NCBI GenBank assembly: GCA_963691655.1
Contig: OY829328.1
Coordinates: 15,144,704 to 15,208,703 of the forward strand
DNA from: Toxonevra muliebris
Taxonomy: Eukaryota; Arthropoda; Insecta; Diptera; Pallopteridae
Reading direction: 5' to 3'
Length of the DNA stretch: 64,000 nucleotides
Numbering within the stretch: position 1 is the stretch's first letter; each line of letters starts with the position of its first letter. The translations under genes were made by a program, and so were the position numbers. The notes beneath the pieces are model-generated. The model did not search any database. It was not told where the DNA came from and saw only the letters and a program-made list of their open reading frames with translations. Of the stretch, positions 1 through 11,317 are shown piece after piece.

Positions 1-842
1 TATAAGTTACTTCAAAATAAAACATTGAAAGTTTCATTAAAAATTCCAACGATTTCAAGTAACTGCGTATGATGACATAAACTACCAACCCTAATTAATC
101 CACCCTCAACTTTACACTGTCGGGCAAAGCACTTTTTTTATGTCGACTTCAGCAACTTCAATATTAGATAAAAATAAATAGTCAAATGTGCCCCAGATCT
201 GTGGCTCTTTTGAGAAAATCACATCACTGCAATTTCTGGTTGAACAATTAATACATGGTTCAATTACAAACACTTTTTGCGCTCTTATTTCTTGACCACT
301 TTAAAAGCCGCTGAGTAGTGTTTAAACACCAAAAATATCGTAAGTGACATGCTGGATATTTTCAAATATTGCCTAATTAGCTTACTTCAAATAAATGATA
401 CGACATAAAATGCATAGCTTCGCAATTATGTTCCACAAATTGCTGTATTTACTCGCTACGCTGATTACGTTGCAATTCGTTACTTTGTAAATGTCAAATT
501 CTTTGTTTACGTTTGAAAGGAAAGAAGAAACTCACTTATAAATTCGTCAATTTTTACAGTTCGTTTTTTATTGGGAAAGCAAAAATAAAAAAAATAAAAT
601 AAGTCTTGAAAAAAATATAGAATAGAAAAACTGTAAAAAGTTTTCAAAGCTGGGAAATAAGATAGCAGCAAAGTAGAATATAAACATGTAAGTTAAAATT
701 ATGGTTAATAAAAAATTGCCAACTTTAAATGCAGCAAAAAAATGACGAAATTTTTTTAACAATTTTAATTTGCAAGCGTACATTCCTGACCATCACTAGA
801 AAGCAAAAAAGATTCGTTTATCTGTATTCCTGCCCGGACAAA
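1..842. other. AT-rich intergenic DNA / possible 5' leader
   Basis: I see no recognisable coding region here. The reading frame of the downstream small gene stays open upstream to 729, but that stretch is low-complexity and does not look like protein. It may hold the promoter and 5' UTR of the small gene that starts at 843. Confidence 0.4.
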
Positions 843-1055
843 ATGACTGAAGCAAAGAAAAATGCACTAACAGCAGCATATCGGGCACATAAATCCTTAC
901 AACTGGAGCTGCCAGATTTCGAGGACAACACCGCATTTGCTGCTCATTTGGCAGAACAATTGCGTCGTCTGCCAACGGATAGTCGAGTTAACGCAATGGT
1001 TGAGATTTTAGCCATTTTAAATCGTTTTGTACGTGTGCAAGGTGAAACCCAATAA
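843..1055 (+). CDS. Possible 70-aa protein resembling a lone BESS motif
   Basis: The ATG at 843 has purines upstream (acaaaATG) and opens a 70-codon frame ending TAA at 1055. The composition is protein-like (Ala, Leu, Glu, Arg) and GC-richer than its surroundings. Residues 24-62 read as an acidic stretch (LPDFEDN), then AFAAHLAEQLRRLPTDSRVN and a hydrophobic helix ending ILAILNRF. That matches the layout of the BESS motif: acidic start, hydrophobic helix, a conserved L-P turn, then a second hydrophobic helix. BESS is a protein-interaction motif usually found C-terminal to a MADF DNA-binding domain in insect regulators such as Adf-1. No MADF domain is visible upstream, so this would be a stand-alone form, or a last exon whose partner I do not recognise. 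The frame is also open upstream to 729, but the in-frame ATG at 843 has the better context. The family assignment is inference from pattern only. Confidence 0.5.
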   Translation: MTEAKKNALTAAYRAHKSLQLELPDFEDNTAFAAHLAEQLRRLPTDSRVNAMVEILAILNRFVRVQGETQ

Positions 1056-1832
1056 ATTGTTGTGTGATTTGTGATTAAAGGGAGTAGTGGAATAGGGTGG
1101 GCGTTCTTGTAAATGCTTAACCTACTGCTCCCGTATTATAGAAACAGACGTTGCTAAAACTGATGCATATATGGCAATGGTTCCTAATCTGCGATTTTAT
1201 TAATACCTTTTTGTTTGGATACTGTTTAAAAACTATACATTTAAAATTAGTTCTTTCTTTGTGAACACAAAACAAATACATTTTTAGTTAGCTTCAGAAT
1301 TGAATTTTCTTACTTACGAATATATTTTTGTTATCTTGTGAACAATGAATGGAAAGAAAACAGTAATTGTTCTTTGTAAAAGAAGAAAAAATGTTAAAAT
1401 TTATAAAACTTGTTTTATTTTTTTTATTATTATTTTGCCGCACAGTGCTTATTAAATTTATGACTTATTAGATATTAGTATATCTTAAAAGAATAATTGT
1501 TAGTGGAAAACACAACAATAAGTTTGTACACATGCTAATACTAAACTAAGAAAATGCTTCTTAATGCAACGCAATACATTTGTGTCAGAAGAAAGAGCCC
1601 ATTTGATCGGTTTTGATTTAGCACCGGATTCAATAATTACAAACAAAAAGTTAGATATTAAAGCTTCCAGCTCTAAAATTTACTATAAAATATTTGAGTT
1701 TAAAGTTACAATTATTTAAGTACGACAAGACTAGAAACGTCCAAATGGTCGCTTTCCTGTGAGATTTACTAATTAATTCAAAAATATCATCTGCCACTGC
1801 TTTCGGTTAGATCCATTATTTATAAAAAATAT
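1056..1832. other. Intergenic, no gene seen
   Basis: AT-rich sequence between two convergent genes, presumably containing both 3' UTRs. On the minus strand an AATAAA overlaps the stop codon of the neighbouring carrier gene (about 1832-1838). Confidence 0.4.
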
Positions 1833-3312
1833 TTATTTCTTTTGTATAGAGTCCCTCAACACAAGAAGTCGATCGAAGAATACCAACATTAATGTTGAAT
1901 GCGGTGCTCTTCTTAAATAATTAGCCCAGAAACCTTTATATAAACCATAGATACCTTCGCTGCGCCAAATTTTAGTGAAGCAATCAAACCAATTTTTATA
2001 ATGTAGCCCGCGACCATGCTCATCGACACCTTGGTTATAAAGACGTGTAGCAATTAGATCAGGTGGTGTAATTGCCACCGTAACCACACAGCCCGCACTG
2101 AATCCAGCGCACAATGAATTCAATATGGGATGGGTGACGAGATTATGTTTTTGTAGCATATTTTTTGTTTTGCCAAATGTAGCCATTTGGAAACCAGAAC
2201 CTATAGCAGCTCGTGGTAAAGCCCCCGTAGAGCCTCGCCATAGCGCATAGACTCCACCTTTATTATACATTTGCCTGAGAGCATTCAATGTGCCTGTGTG
2301 CTCGTGTTGATAGCCTACAGCAATTTTCTTCGCTGCTTTAGATTGTAGTTGTGTTTTTATCTATAAAAATTCAAATGTTTTAAATGTATTTATTTTGAGT
2401 GATTTATAGTTTTTAATGTTAAGCATCGCTTAACGATTTTCAATGACAACGACAATCAAATTTTTTTCAGTCTCCTTACTAAAAATTATCTTATCTAAAT
2501 AGTGTTTGTTTTAATAATCACGAGAATATATTTATATAAGTTAAAAAGATAAAGGGAAGTAGTTGCGTCCTTGCGGATTAGACTTAAATACTCTATATCT
2601 GCATAAAGTTCAAATTGTTTAGTGAAAAATTGGGCAACATCCAACTATACTACAGTGTTCTATTTATATTTTCATGGATCATGCAAAAGAATACTGATAA
2701 AATATGATCGTATTCAAAATTGTTATCTTAGGAAGAAAAGTGATTGCGCAATTCTGCTTATTTGATTGTGTTATCGAGATATTGGAAAATCAAAAACTTA
2801 CCATGAAAAATGGACTAGAAAAGTACGCTCCAACTGTGCCCCCAATAGAGCCCCAAACAACACCTAGTCCAAAAGAAACATCTCCATTTTTCTTATGCAT
2901 CCATCCATTACTCATTGCTGTGTGATAAATACCTAATCTGAAAATAAATATGAAAACATTCTTACTAGCGTAATCCTCACTCTAAACCTCATTAACCTTC
3001 TCACTTGAATGAATTCATAATGAATTGGAAATACAGCGCAGATACCAATCCCTTCTGTAAGCCCATCCAACCATCATTTTTAACGATAGTAACGAATGAA
3101 TGCACAATTCCTCTGTATGGCTCAGCATAAGTGCCTCGTGCTGCAAGCTCTCCCTGCAGCTGAATGCGTGTTTTGACCACCTATTAGTAGCAAAATAATT
3201 AATAGTCCCATACATATGCAAAATATAAAACAGTGCTAACCTCAAGAGGATTTGTTATAACCATTGCACCCATTGATGCTAAGCCTCCTGCAATAAAATC
3301 GGATACATTCAT
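1833..3312 (-). CDS. Mitochondrial carrier (SLC25A34/35-like), paralogue 1
   Basis: Four coding exons give 303 residues: 3312-3241, 3180-3005, 2937-2802 and 2360-1833. All introns have GT/AG ends and the phases join cleanly. The length is normal for the six-helix, three-repeat carrier family of the inner mitochondrial membrane. Repeat 1 carries NPLEVVKTR (about residues 21-29), a good P-x-[DE]-x-x-[KR] signature, followed by [13 protein letters not shown]. Repeat 2 has SPFFMIKTQLQ (from about 124), where the acidic residue is replaced by Phe. Repeat 3 has TPPDLIATR (about 226-234), where the basic residue is replaced by Ala. This mixed signature fits the SLC25A34/35 subgroup, often labelled mitochondrial oxaloacetate-type carriers, whose substrates are poorly defined. 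It is first (3'-most) in a tandem of three paralogues with identical sizes for exons 1-3. The start is the first Met, before [13 protein letters not shown], the usual N-terminus of the family. Confidence 0.93.
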
Positions 3313-4079
3313 TTTGTAAATGAATGCAACTTTTTTGTTTTACTCTGCTATTATTTATTTAAAGAAAATTTATTGGTGGAGCTAAGAACTCTGAATTTTT
3401 CAAATTTCCATGCAATGTTTACATTTCTTTGGCCTCTTTCGTTTCGTTACACAACTAGCAGCTGAGCTGTTCAACACATGAAAACTAGCAGCTGTTGTTT
3501 TTCCCGCAATCAGCTGACAGCAAAGGGTAGTTGCCAGATAATTGTTAAAAGGCGTGAGAATTCGTTAAACATAAAAACAGAAATAGAATCACTTGCGGCG
3601 CGGTGGTGTTCTTTGGCATCTGCACTGCACAGCACAGCACTGCAGAAGCTTAGGAAAAATTTTAAAATGCACAGCACTGCATCGTACCGTGATTCTGTTT
3701 CTGTCTTAAAAGGTTTAAATGACGGACAACTTCAATAAAAATAAATCAGAAAGTGAATTAGTGCGATATTAATACTGACAACTATATCATCAAAAATGCA
3801 ATTTAGTGCCACCAACCGGGGCATTTTGGCTTTCGGAGGTGACTTTGGTTAAAATTAATTCCTAACCTATGGTGATCTTAAACTACTTACAAAAGAATTG
3901 CATTAAAGATAAAATCATAAAAAACGTAAATATTATTAAAATCGTTGATATTTATTTTTGATACAAAACCACCCCGGTCAACAGTAATTGAATTTATAAG
4001 CTATTTATTACGGATCCAGTCAACCAAATAGATAAAGGCTTAGTGATTTCTTTCTACTTGATAAACTTATTGACATCCT
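3313..4079. other. Intergenic spacer between carrier gene 1 and a retroelement relic
   Basis: Contains the presumed promoter of carrier paralogue 1 near its right-facing 5' end at 3312. The + strand frame at 3478-3738 is Ser-rich, has no domain I recognise and is probably chance. I see nothing else. Confidence 0.4.
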
Positions 4080-4726
4080 TCAAAGAATTGACATTTATGC
4101 AAAAGAAATCCAACGCATAAAAAATCTCTACTGGCATCAAACGGCAGATGAAAATTAACGACGAGTTTAGTGATGAAATAAGCATTCTTAGAGGAGTAAA
4201 ACAAGGATGCATTACTATAAGCACTTGTAGATAGTGTAACGCTCCTCAGTAAAATTTATGGCTTAAAAATAAACTAGTCGGTTAGGCCCCAGTAACAGGT
4301 GCTATTTTTTTTTTTTGCTCAAGAAATCTCTTTATGAAAAAACAAATATCAAAAGAGAACCAAACTACTCGTTGGTGTTTGTTTTGTTATTTGTGTATGC
4401 AGATAATTCGTTAGATAGTTCTGAGAAATGCCGTTACTCATGTCTTCTCTCTCTCTCATTATTACTTACTCCCGCTTAAGCAATGATTTTTACAAAGATG
4501 AATGCAATGCTTTATTCAATGAGTGAATTTTAAAGAACTTCCGACGCTAATATTTTGGAATTGGCTAAATCGATTTTAAATCTGAATGTTTGGCTAAACT
4601 ACTCGTCAAGCTCTTTAAATTCATATATAATATGATAGTGTAGCACTTCTGGATCTTCTGGAATAAAAATGTAGTTACACTAATAAATGTATAGAATGTC
4701 AGTAAAACCAAGTATATTATTAGGAC

Positions 4727-4799
4727 GACCTCGATAGTCTAGGTGATAGTGCACTAGACTTTCATCCAGAAGGTTGCGGGTTCGATTCCCGTCTTGGTC
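4727..4799 (+). repeat. tRNA-like SINE head (first copy)
   Basis: A 73-nt tRNA-like unit with an A-box-like TAGTCTAGGTG and a good B-box, GGTTCGATTCC, inside a T-arm (GCGGG/CCCGT). The acceptor ends GACCTCG and CTTGGTC pair at five of seven positions. The anticodon stem does not pair well, so I do not call it a working tRNA; its middle resembles tRNA-Glu. A second, more diverged tRNA-like unit follows about 240 bases downstream, suggesting a tRNA-derived SINE inside the retroelement relic. Confidence 0.55.
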
Positions 4800-4867
4800 T
4801 GGTGGTTAATTCTCATAAACTTCTTATATTCACTATCGATATGAAGTGGATGAGAATTATAAGAATG

Positions 4868-5043
4868 TGTACAAGTACACACCTTGGTTGGTAATGGCAA
4901 GACCACCGAGCTGATAAAAAATTGTCACATAGCCGTTCGGAATCGGCGTTAAACTGTAGGTCCTACCATCGCCACTGTGGTCTAGTAGAAGAGTGCCAGA
5001 CTCTTGTTTCTGGAGACCTGAGTTCGATTCTCAGCTTGGGTAT
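4868..5043 (+). repeat. Second tRNA-like unit and retroelement-tail-like sequence
   Basis: Positions 4979-5043 contain TGGTCTAGTAG (A-box-like), a hairpin CCAGA/TCTGG and CTGAGTTCGATTCTCAG (B-box in a T-arm), a diverged tRNA-like head. The preceding stretch (about 4880-4970, with CGTTCGGAATCGGCGTTAAACTGTAGGTCC) resembles a motif I recall from dispersed insect retroelement tails; this is from memory and unverified. Confidence 0.45.
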
Positions 5044-5410
5044 GATTCTTATCTATAAGTATATGATTGTGAGTAGAATAAACACATACCTCAACACAAA
5101 AATAACAGTCGATGATATGAACATACAACAGGTAGCAAATTACAAATATCTTGGCTGTTGGATCAATGAAAATTGATTTCTAAAGAAATACGAGCTCGTG
5201 ACGACTTAAATTTAAATCTAAACACCCGCTTCGCCAAATGTTACGTGTGGTCGGTTCTACTTTACGCTATGGAAACTTGAACAATTAAAGTCAATGTCAT
5301 AAGTAGACTAGAAGCATTAGAAATGTGGATATATCGGAGAACCTTAAAAATACTATGGACAGACACACTCTAATGTTGAAGTATTGCGAAAAATCAAACG
5401 TTTAAAACTC

Positions 5411-6214
5411 GCAACAGTTTTATATGGCTTATTTTGACTTGTTTTTACTTTGTTCCAATTTTCGACCAATTTCAAAAAAATTTCAACTTTTGAATTCAGC
5501 GGGAGATAATCCATAAAAAAGCGTCGTTTCCTCCAATGCATATGAAAAAATTTAATTTTATAAGCAAGTGTAATTTTGAACACATCTGTATTTGAACGTA
5601 TAAAATCGACGTTACGTGACGTAGTTGATGATCCCTTCCTTCCACATGCAACGTATTTTTTGTTCCAATTTTATTTGACTAAAAGTAAATCCATGTTTTA
5701 CATAAATTTAATAATATAAGCTATATTTAAAAAACTGCTTTATTCAACGTTCTTAATTCGAAAATTAAAAATTAAATACTTTGCTGGAAAGAACTGGCAC
5801 TTCTGCAAAAGATAAAGGCACTATTTTAAAAATGAACAAGGATCTAAAACCAACTTTATAGCTTTTGGTAAAAAATCGATCTAAATTTCCAAAATATGAC
5901 TTTCTCGTTTTTCTTACTTACTCTTACTTTTAGGATTAAGTTATGTACTATGTTAATTTTTTAATCTGAAATACTAAATCTTTGTACTTAAAAAGAAAAA
6001 TTTTCTTATTGTACTAATGTTATTTCCAATGAATCAAATATAATGTGTTAAGTTTTATCTGGCCACTACTGTATAAAAGTTATCTGTACGAAATAAACTT
6101 TGATTATAGCTCCTACTTAAAAAACATAGAACAATTACTTAGAATATTACTCTTCGGACTTTGGAAATATAGTATACAACAAATTTAAACTAAGAATATT
6201 TGTGTCAAATAAAT
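5411..6214. other. Intergenic, nothing recognisable
   Basis: AT-rich, no coding evidence. It presumably includes the 3' UTR of carrier paralogue 2; on the minus strand an AATAAA overlaps that gene's stop region. Confidence 0.4.
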
Positions 6215-7572
6215 TTATTTCCCAACTAGATAATTATTTTGATATTTACTCCTAAATGCCAGTAACTCATCAAAGAACAACAATACAAGAGTTGAATGTG
6301 GAGCTATTCTTAAATAGTTTGTCCAAAATCCTTTATACATGCCATAGATGCCTTCAGTGCGCAAAATTTTTCCAAGACAGTCAAACCAGCCATTATAATT
6401 CAATCCACGACCACGCTCATCTAAACCCTGATTATAGAGACGTGTGGATATTACATCAGGTGGTGTTATTGCTAGCGATGTTATTGAACCAGCAATTACA
6501 CCAGCGATGAAGGAATTCACTGTTGGCTGTGTAATCAGATCATATTTAATTAACATAGATTTTGCTTTAGTAAAAGACGCAATTTGAGCTCCAGAACCCA
6601 TAGCAGCACGTGGTATGGCAGCTGTTGAACCACGCCATAAACCGAAAACTCCACCTCTTTTATAGGTATCACTCAAGGCGGCCAGCATGCCAGTGTGTTT
6701 GTGTTGATAGCCAACAGCAATTTGTTTTGCAGCTTGCGATTGCAGCTGAGTTTTTATCTGTATGCAACAAAAAGGTACAAATAAATGTATCTGGTTTAAA
6801 CTTGGTAAATGATGTTAAATAGTAGTAGTTTGAGGGTAGTTTCTTATCAGCTGCTAATTTAATATTAATCTCAATACTAATATTTTTGCTTCTAAAGAAC
6901 GTGAGTTCCAATTCACTTTACAGTTTCAACAAAATGATAATACAAACAATTTTTATGAGACCTCATACAAATTTTATATCTAAGTACTAAATCTAAATCT
7001 AATAAAGATTCAGATAAAATTCAACTTTTCATTATGTAAGATTTTTTATTTGCAAACTCACCATAAAAAATGGACTAGAAGCATATGCTCCGAGAGCACC
7101 GCCAGCAGCACCCCAAAACAACCCCAATCCAAAAGAGACTTCTCCATTATTCTTGTGCACCCATTTATTATTCATAGCCATATTGTAGATGCCCAACCTA
7201 AAGAAAACAGCTACTCGTCTAAAAACTTGCAACACTATATTCTATTGAACTTACCTAAATGAATTTAAAATAAATTGAAAATATAAAGCTGGTACCAGAC
7301 CTTTTTGCAGGCCCATCCAACCATCATTCTTAACAACAGTGCCAAAAGCATGTATCACTCCTTTATATGGTTCTACATAGGTACCGCGCGCAGCCAGTTC
7401 GCCCTGTAACTGAACTCTTGTTTTGATGACCTAAATAAGCATAGTAATGATAAGTATTAAAACTCGGTAAATTGAAAATATATAAAAATTAATTACTAAC
7501 CTCTAAAGGATTTGTGACAAAAATTGCACCCATGGATGCTAGGCCGCCTAAAATAAAATCAGAAGCGTCCAT
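6215..7572 (-). CDS. Mitochondrial carrier (SLC25A34/35-like), paralogue 2
   Basis: Four coding exons give 308 residues: 7572-7501, 7430-7255, 7197-7062 and 6757-6215. The first three have exactly the sizes seen in the two neighbouring paralogues. The N-terminus reads [19 protein letters not shown], then NPLEVIKTR (repeat 1 signature). Repeat 2 has SPFFMIKTQLQ, lacking the acidic residue; repeat 3 has TPPDVISTR (from about residue 226), lacking the basic residue, then [18 protein letters not shown]. Relative to its sisters it has a slightly longer C-terminal tail (QNNYLVGK). Predicted role: transport across the inner mitochondrial membrane; the substrate cannot be read from sequence. It sits between paralogues 1 and 3 on the same strand. 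Confidence 0.93.
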
Positions 7573-8915
7573 TGTATATACCCCAGCCTTAAAGATTTTA
7601 TTTTTTATGGTAATTATCCACTAAATTATTCTCTTCAGATTCCATCGGGTTTTCTATGCAATGCTAAACATTCTTAGCTGGATTTTAATATTGCTGTTTT
7701 GTACTGAAATATTGTTATTCATTAATTATAATTTTTCTACACTGTAAACACTGTACTGCAATTTTTTATTTCTTACTCTTGTATAATCGTGGAACTGTTA
7801 TTGATCACACGCTAACAGTCAGCGTTTTTACGTGTATTACAATTAATTTTCTTTTCATTTCAGCTACTTATCACAACACAAAATGACGTTTATATACAAT
7901 TACGCACTCATGGTTCTGTTAATTTTGATAATTTGTACATATTTAAACCAAACGCGCTCATGAAAAGAGAGAGAAAGATCATATCTAGTGTTGCCATATA
8001 AAGTAATAAACTATTTTAGATTTCATAGACCAACCACTGGGCTATAATACGACTATAATAAAAACCTAAAATGCTGAAACTTCTTACATTGGATATCAAC
8101 CGGTTCAATATAAGAGTGCCAAAGCATATTTATAGCACAGCTAGCTACTATGAAGTTAAAATGTGAGAGGAAAGCATGTTCCTTAGGTGAAAACATATTG
8201 GATAACAATGAAAAGCAGTTTTCAAAATTATACTAACCATTTTGAAGGGTTTATAACCTCCAGTGAAGTTTTAAGATTACCTAGTAGTAGATTGCCATAT
8301 TTTCATACAAAGCATTAATATTTTTTTCAAACGTGGTTGAACCCATTAAGGACGAGCGGGAACCAGAGTAGATAGATCAAGAAAGTAACATGAGAAAAAA
8401 AAAATTTTTTGAACCTGGCTCAGGTATGGCTCAACGACAAGGTGCCATATGGCACCGTTGGGCATTGCTGGGTTAAGGATATTAGGTTATAGACACTCAA
8501 GCTATTATTAATACATCACTAAAAAATATGAAACTTACCTAATGTTACTACTAATAATTTAATAGTAGCTGAGCATTTGAGCGATATACTTTTTTTTTAG
8601 ATAACAATCAAAAATAATTTTTTATTTCTTCTTAAATAATATACAAAATATAACATTATGACTTAAAAAAAACTCTGTTTCAGAAATAAAGTGAAGCACT
8701 AAAGGCACTTTTTTTAATGATTACTTTTTGCGTAGAAGTAAAACAATGATGAGCACTAAGAAAAACGCAAATATATAAACAGATTTTTCTAAGGGAAACA
8801 AGTGTGCTAAAGCTTATAAGTCTATACATATTTATATAGTATATCTTCCATTTAGCTAGTTGGACCATAAGGATATAGCTTATATAATTGCATAATAGTA
8901 TCTACAAATTGTTAA
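7573..8915. other. Intergenic spacer between carrier genes 2 and 3
   Basis: Holds the presumed promoter of carrier paralogue 2. There is a 16-bp perfect palindrome at 8441-8456 and a possible TE edge nearby (the motif aaccCATTAAGGAC near 8341 and GGGTTAAGGA near 8470). No gene is visible. Confidence 0.4.
8441..8456. repeat. 16-bp perfect palindrome
   Basis: GGTGCCATATGGCACC is its own reverse complement, flanked by short CAACG/CGTTG arms. It could be a protein-binding site or the core of a small mobile element; nothing in the sequence decides between them. Confidence 0.6.
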
Positions 8916-10058
8916 CTATTTTTCTCTCAGATACTTATCTCTGATCGCCAGCAATTCATCAAAGAACAACAGCACCAACGTTGAATGTGGTGCTATTCTA
9001 ACGTAATTCGGCCAGAAACCTTTGTACAAACCGTAGATGCCTTCAGTACGTAAAATCCTAATGAAACAATCAATCCATCCGTTATAATTCAAACCTCGTC
9101 CACGCTCATCTAAACCTTGATTGTAGAGACGTGTGGCTATCACGTCTGGTGGTGTTATTGCCAGAGACATGATGGAACCAGCAATTATACCAGCACATAA
9201 GGAATTGCATGTAGGTTGTGTTACTAAATTATATTCGCGTAGTAAATTTTTCGTTTTGCCAAAGGTAGCAATTTGAGCGCCAGAGCCCATAGCAGCGCGT
9301 GGTAGAGCAGAGAGAGAACCTCGCCATAAGCCGACCACTCCAGATTTCTTATAGATTTGCCTAATGGCGCTAGACATGCTGGTGTGCTCATGTTGATAGC
9401 CTACAGCTATTTTCTTGGCAGCCTGTGATTGTAGTTGAGTTTTTATCTATTGACAAAATAGTAATTGAAATTAATTTATGGAATTGAGAGTTGTTAGGTT
9501 CAAATGTTTGAGGTTTACCATAAAAAATGGACTAGAAAAATATGTTCCTATGATACCACCAGCTGCACCCCAAAATAAACCCAGTCCAAATGAGACATCT
9601 CCATTCTTTTTGTGCATCCATTTTTTGTTCATGGCCATATTATAAATACTTAATCTGAAAATGTTTAAAGTAATAAGTAACAGCAATCACTTTCTTTCTC
9701 ACTCTCTGGGTCTGGGCGATTTGCGCTCACCTAAACGAGTTAAGTATGAATTGAAAATATAAAGCGGGTGCCAGCCCCTTCTGCAAGCCATTCCAGCCGT
9801 CATTTTTTACAACAGTGATAAAAGCACGCATCATTCCCTTGTATGGCTCCACATAGGTGCCACGTGCAGCCAGCTCCCCCTGTAGCTGAATACGTGTTTT
9901 AATGACCTGCATGCAAAATGAAGGTGAAATTGAGACAAGTACATTATTTTTCAAAACTTTAAATGAAGGTAGTAAAACTATTATACCTCAATAGGATTTG
10001 TGAAAAATGTAGCACCCGTAGAGGCAAAACCACCTAAAATGAAGTCGGAAGCATCCAT
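8916..10058 (-). CDS. Mitochondrial carrier (SLC25A34/35-like), paralogue 3
   Basis: Four coding exons give 304 residues: 10058-9987, 9906-9731, 9654-9519 and 9446-8916, with GT/AG ends and conserved phases. N-terminus [19 protein letters not shown], then NPIEVIKTR: Ile replaces the Leu of the two sisters in the repeat 1 signature, which remains P-x-E-x-x-K. Repeat 2 has SPFFMIKTQLQ; repeat 3 has TPPDVIATR at about 226-234, then [18 protein letters not shown]. It is very close to paralogue 2 over its last exon, suggesting that copies 2 and 3 duplicated later than copy 1 or exchange sequence. Introns are short (80-92 nt between exons 1-2 and 2-3 alike). Inner-membrane location is inferred from the family. 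Confidence 0.93.
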
Positions 10059-11315
10059 TTTAATTATGAGTATGTTTATTCAATATTGTTTTCCAACGAC
10101 GCTTTATGCTTTAAATTGATAAATTAGATTTCCCTTGTCCCGATACTTTAGTCTTGATAGCGTTGATTTCCAACAGCGTCTATCGCTGTTGCTGACATTT
10201 ATTATTACTACTTGTTGTTAGTTCATTATGCTTTTCGCTCTAATCTAATTAAAATTATTTACTGTACTTTTGATTAATTTACGTTCACCAATTTTAATGT
10301 AATATAATTTTCCACTCATTTTCTTTTCTCTAATCGGCATCGATCAGCTGCTCTTGTGTTATATGTTTTCGGCAATTCTTCTTCCTTCTCTGCTACTATA
10401 AAAGATAACACAATGTACTGTTAAACAGCTGATTCTTAATTTTGTTTTGATTACAAATGAGAGGTTTAGTGTTGCGTTTCACAAAATACACTGTGGGGTA
10501 ATACAATAATAGAAATAAATGAATTTTGAATGGGAAATCGCATCACAGATTATACAGCTTGATTCTGGAGTTCTAGTCAATATAGAGCGACAAGTGGTAA
10601 TAGAATAAATTTTCTATTTACTAATTGGTTTTCCAACAGAAAAATAAAGCTTGCCCGCAGAGTGTTTTTGGTTTTGAAAACACGCTTCTAAGGCTTAGAA
10701 CTTGTAACGGAAGCGTTTATGGTGGTTACGGAAACGGTAAGACACCCAAAATTTGTGTGTGGGTAACATACAGTCTCAATTTTTTTATTTCATACATACC
10801 TTGGATGTGAATGAAACAAATCTTGCTGCTTCCATTGCCACCATTAACGTTACCGTTAATTTAGAATCGTTAAATAAAAAGTGTACCGTATGCATTACTA
10901 GGGTTATCTTTGGGCGAATAAATTTCCCCCTTTCATAATTTTTTTTCTTATTAGACGAGCTTTTACCTAATTTTTATACAGTTTGATGAAAACACAACTT
11001 TATTTTGTGTTCATGCATTATTTTATCTTAACATAATATAATTATTATAAAATAAAATATTTTATTGTTGTGTTAGGATTAAGTTTTAATTTAAATAAAT
11101 AAATAAATATACAGAGAAAAAATAAATGTAACTATCAACACACAATGCTAAGAAACGAAACGCAAATTTATTAATCCTATTTTTGGACTTCGTTTCCTTT
11201 TCAAAATTAGTTTTGGGAACACTGTAATAGTTGGTAACACTAAATAAAATGGAAATATGAATTATGAACATTAGATGAAGTACTTAAAAACTGGATATTA
11301 TAAACTTGATTATAT
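10059..11315. other. Intergenic, no gene seen
   Basis: Holds the presumed promoter of carrier paralogue 3, whose coding start faces this region. Short frames around 10625-10938 on the + strand have no recognisable protein character. Confidence 0.4.
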
Positions 11316-11317
11316 TA

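Larger units (their letters stand above)
4080..5410 (+). mobile_element. Decayed non-LTR retrotransposon (RT fragment), interrupted by SINE sequence
   Basis: Several pieces of a reverse transcriptase can be read on the + strand in different frames. About 4110-4215 encodes RIKNLYWHQTAD and, after a frameshift, DEFSDEISILRGVKQGC, the stretch just before the RT palm. About 4396-4420 encodes FVYADNS, the position of the catalytic YADD box, with the second Asp now Asn. About 5056-5176 encodes YMIVSR and then YKYLGCWINEN. About 5222-5400 gives FAKCYVWSVLLYAMET, then RLEALEMWIYRRTLKILWT. These match, in order, the RT and C-terminal region of RTE/BovB-like endonuclease-reverse transcriptase elements. 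Stop codons and frameshifts show that it is dead. The two halves are separated by tRNA-like sequence at about 4720-5040, so a SINE may have inserted into it. Confidence 0.75.

Noticed and set aside
4727..4799. Functional tRNA gene
   Set aside because: A- and B-boxes are present, but the anticodon stem does not pair and the acceptor has mismatches; it lies inside a retroelement relic, so it is SINE-like.
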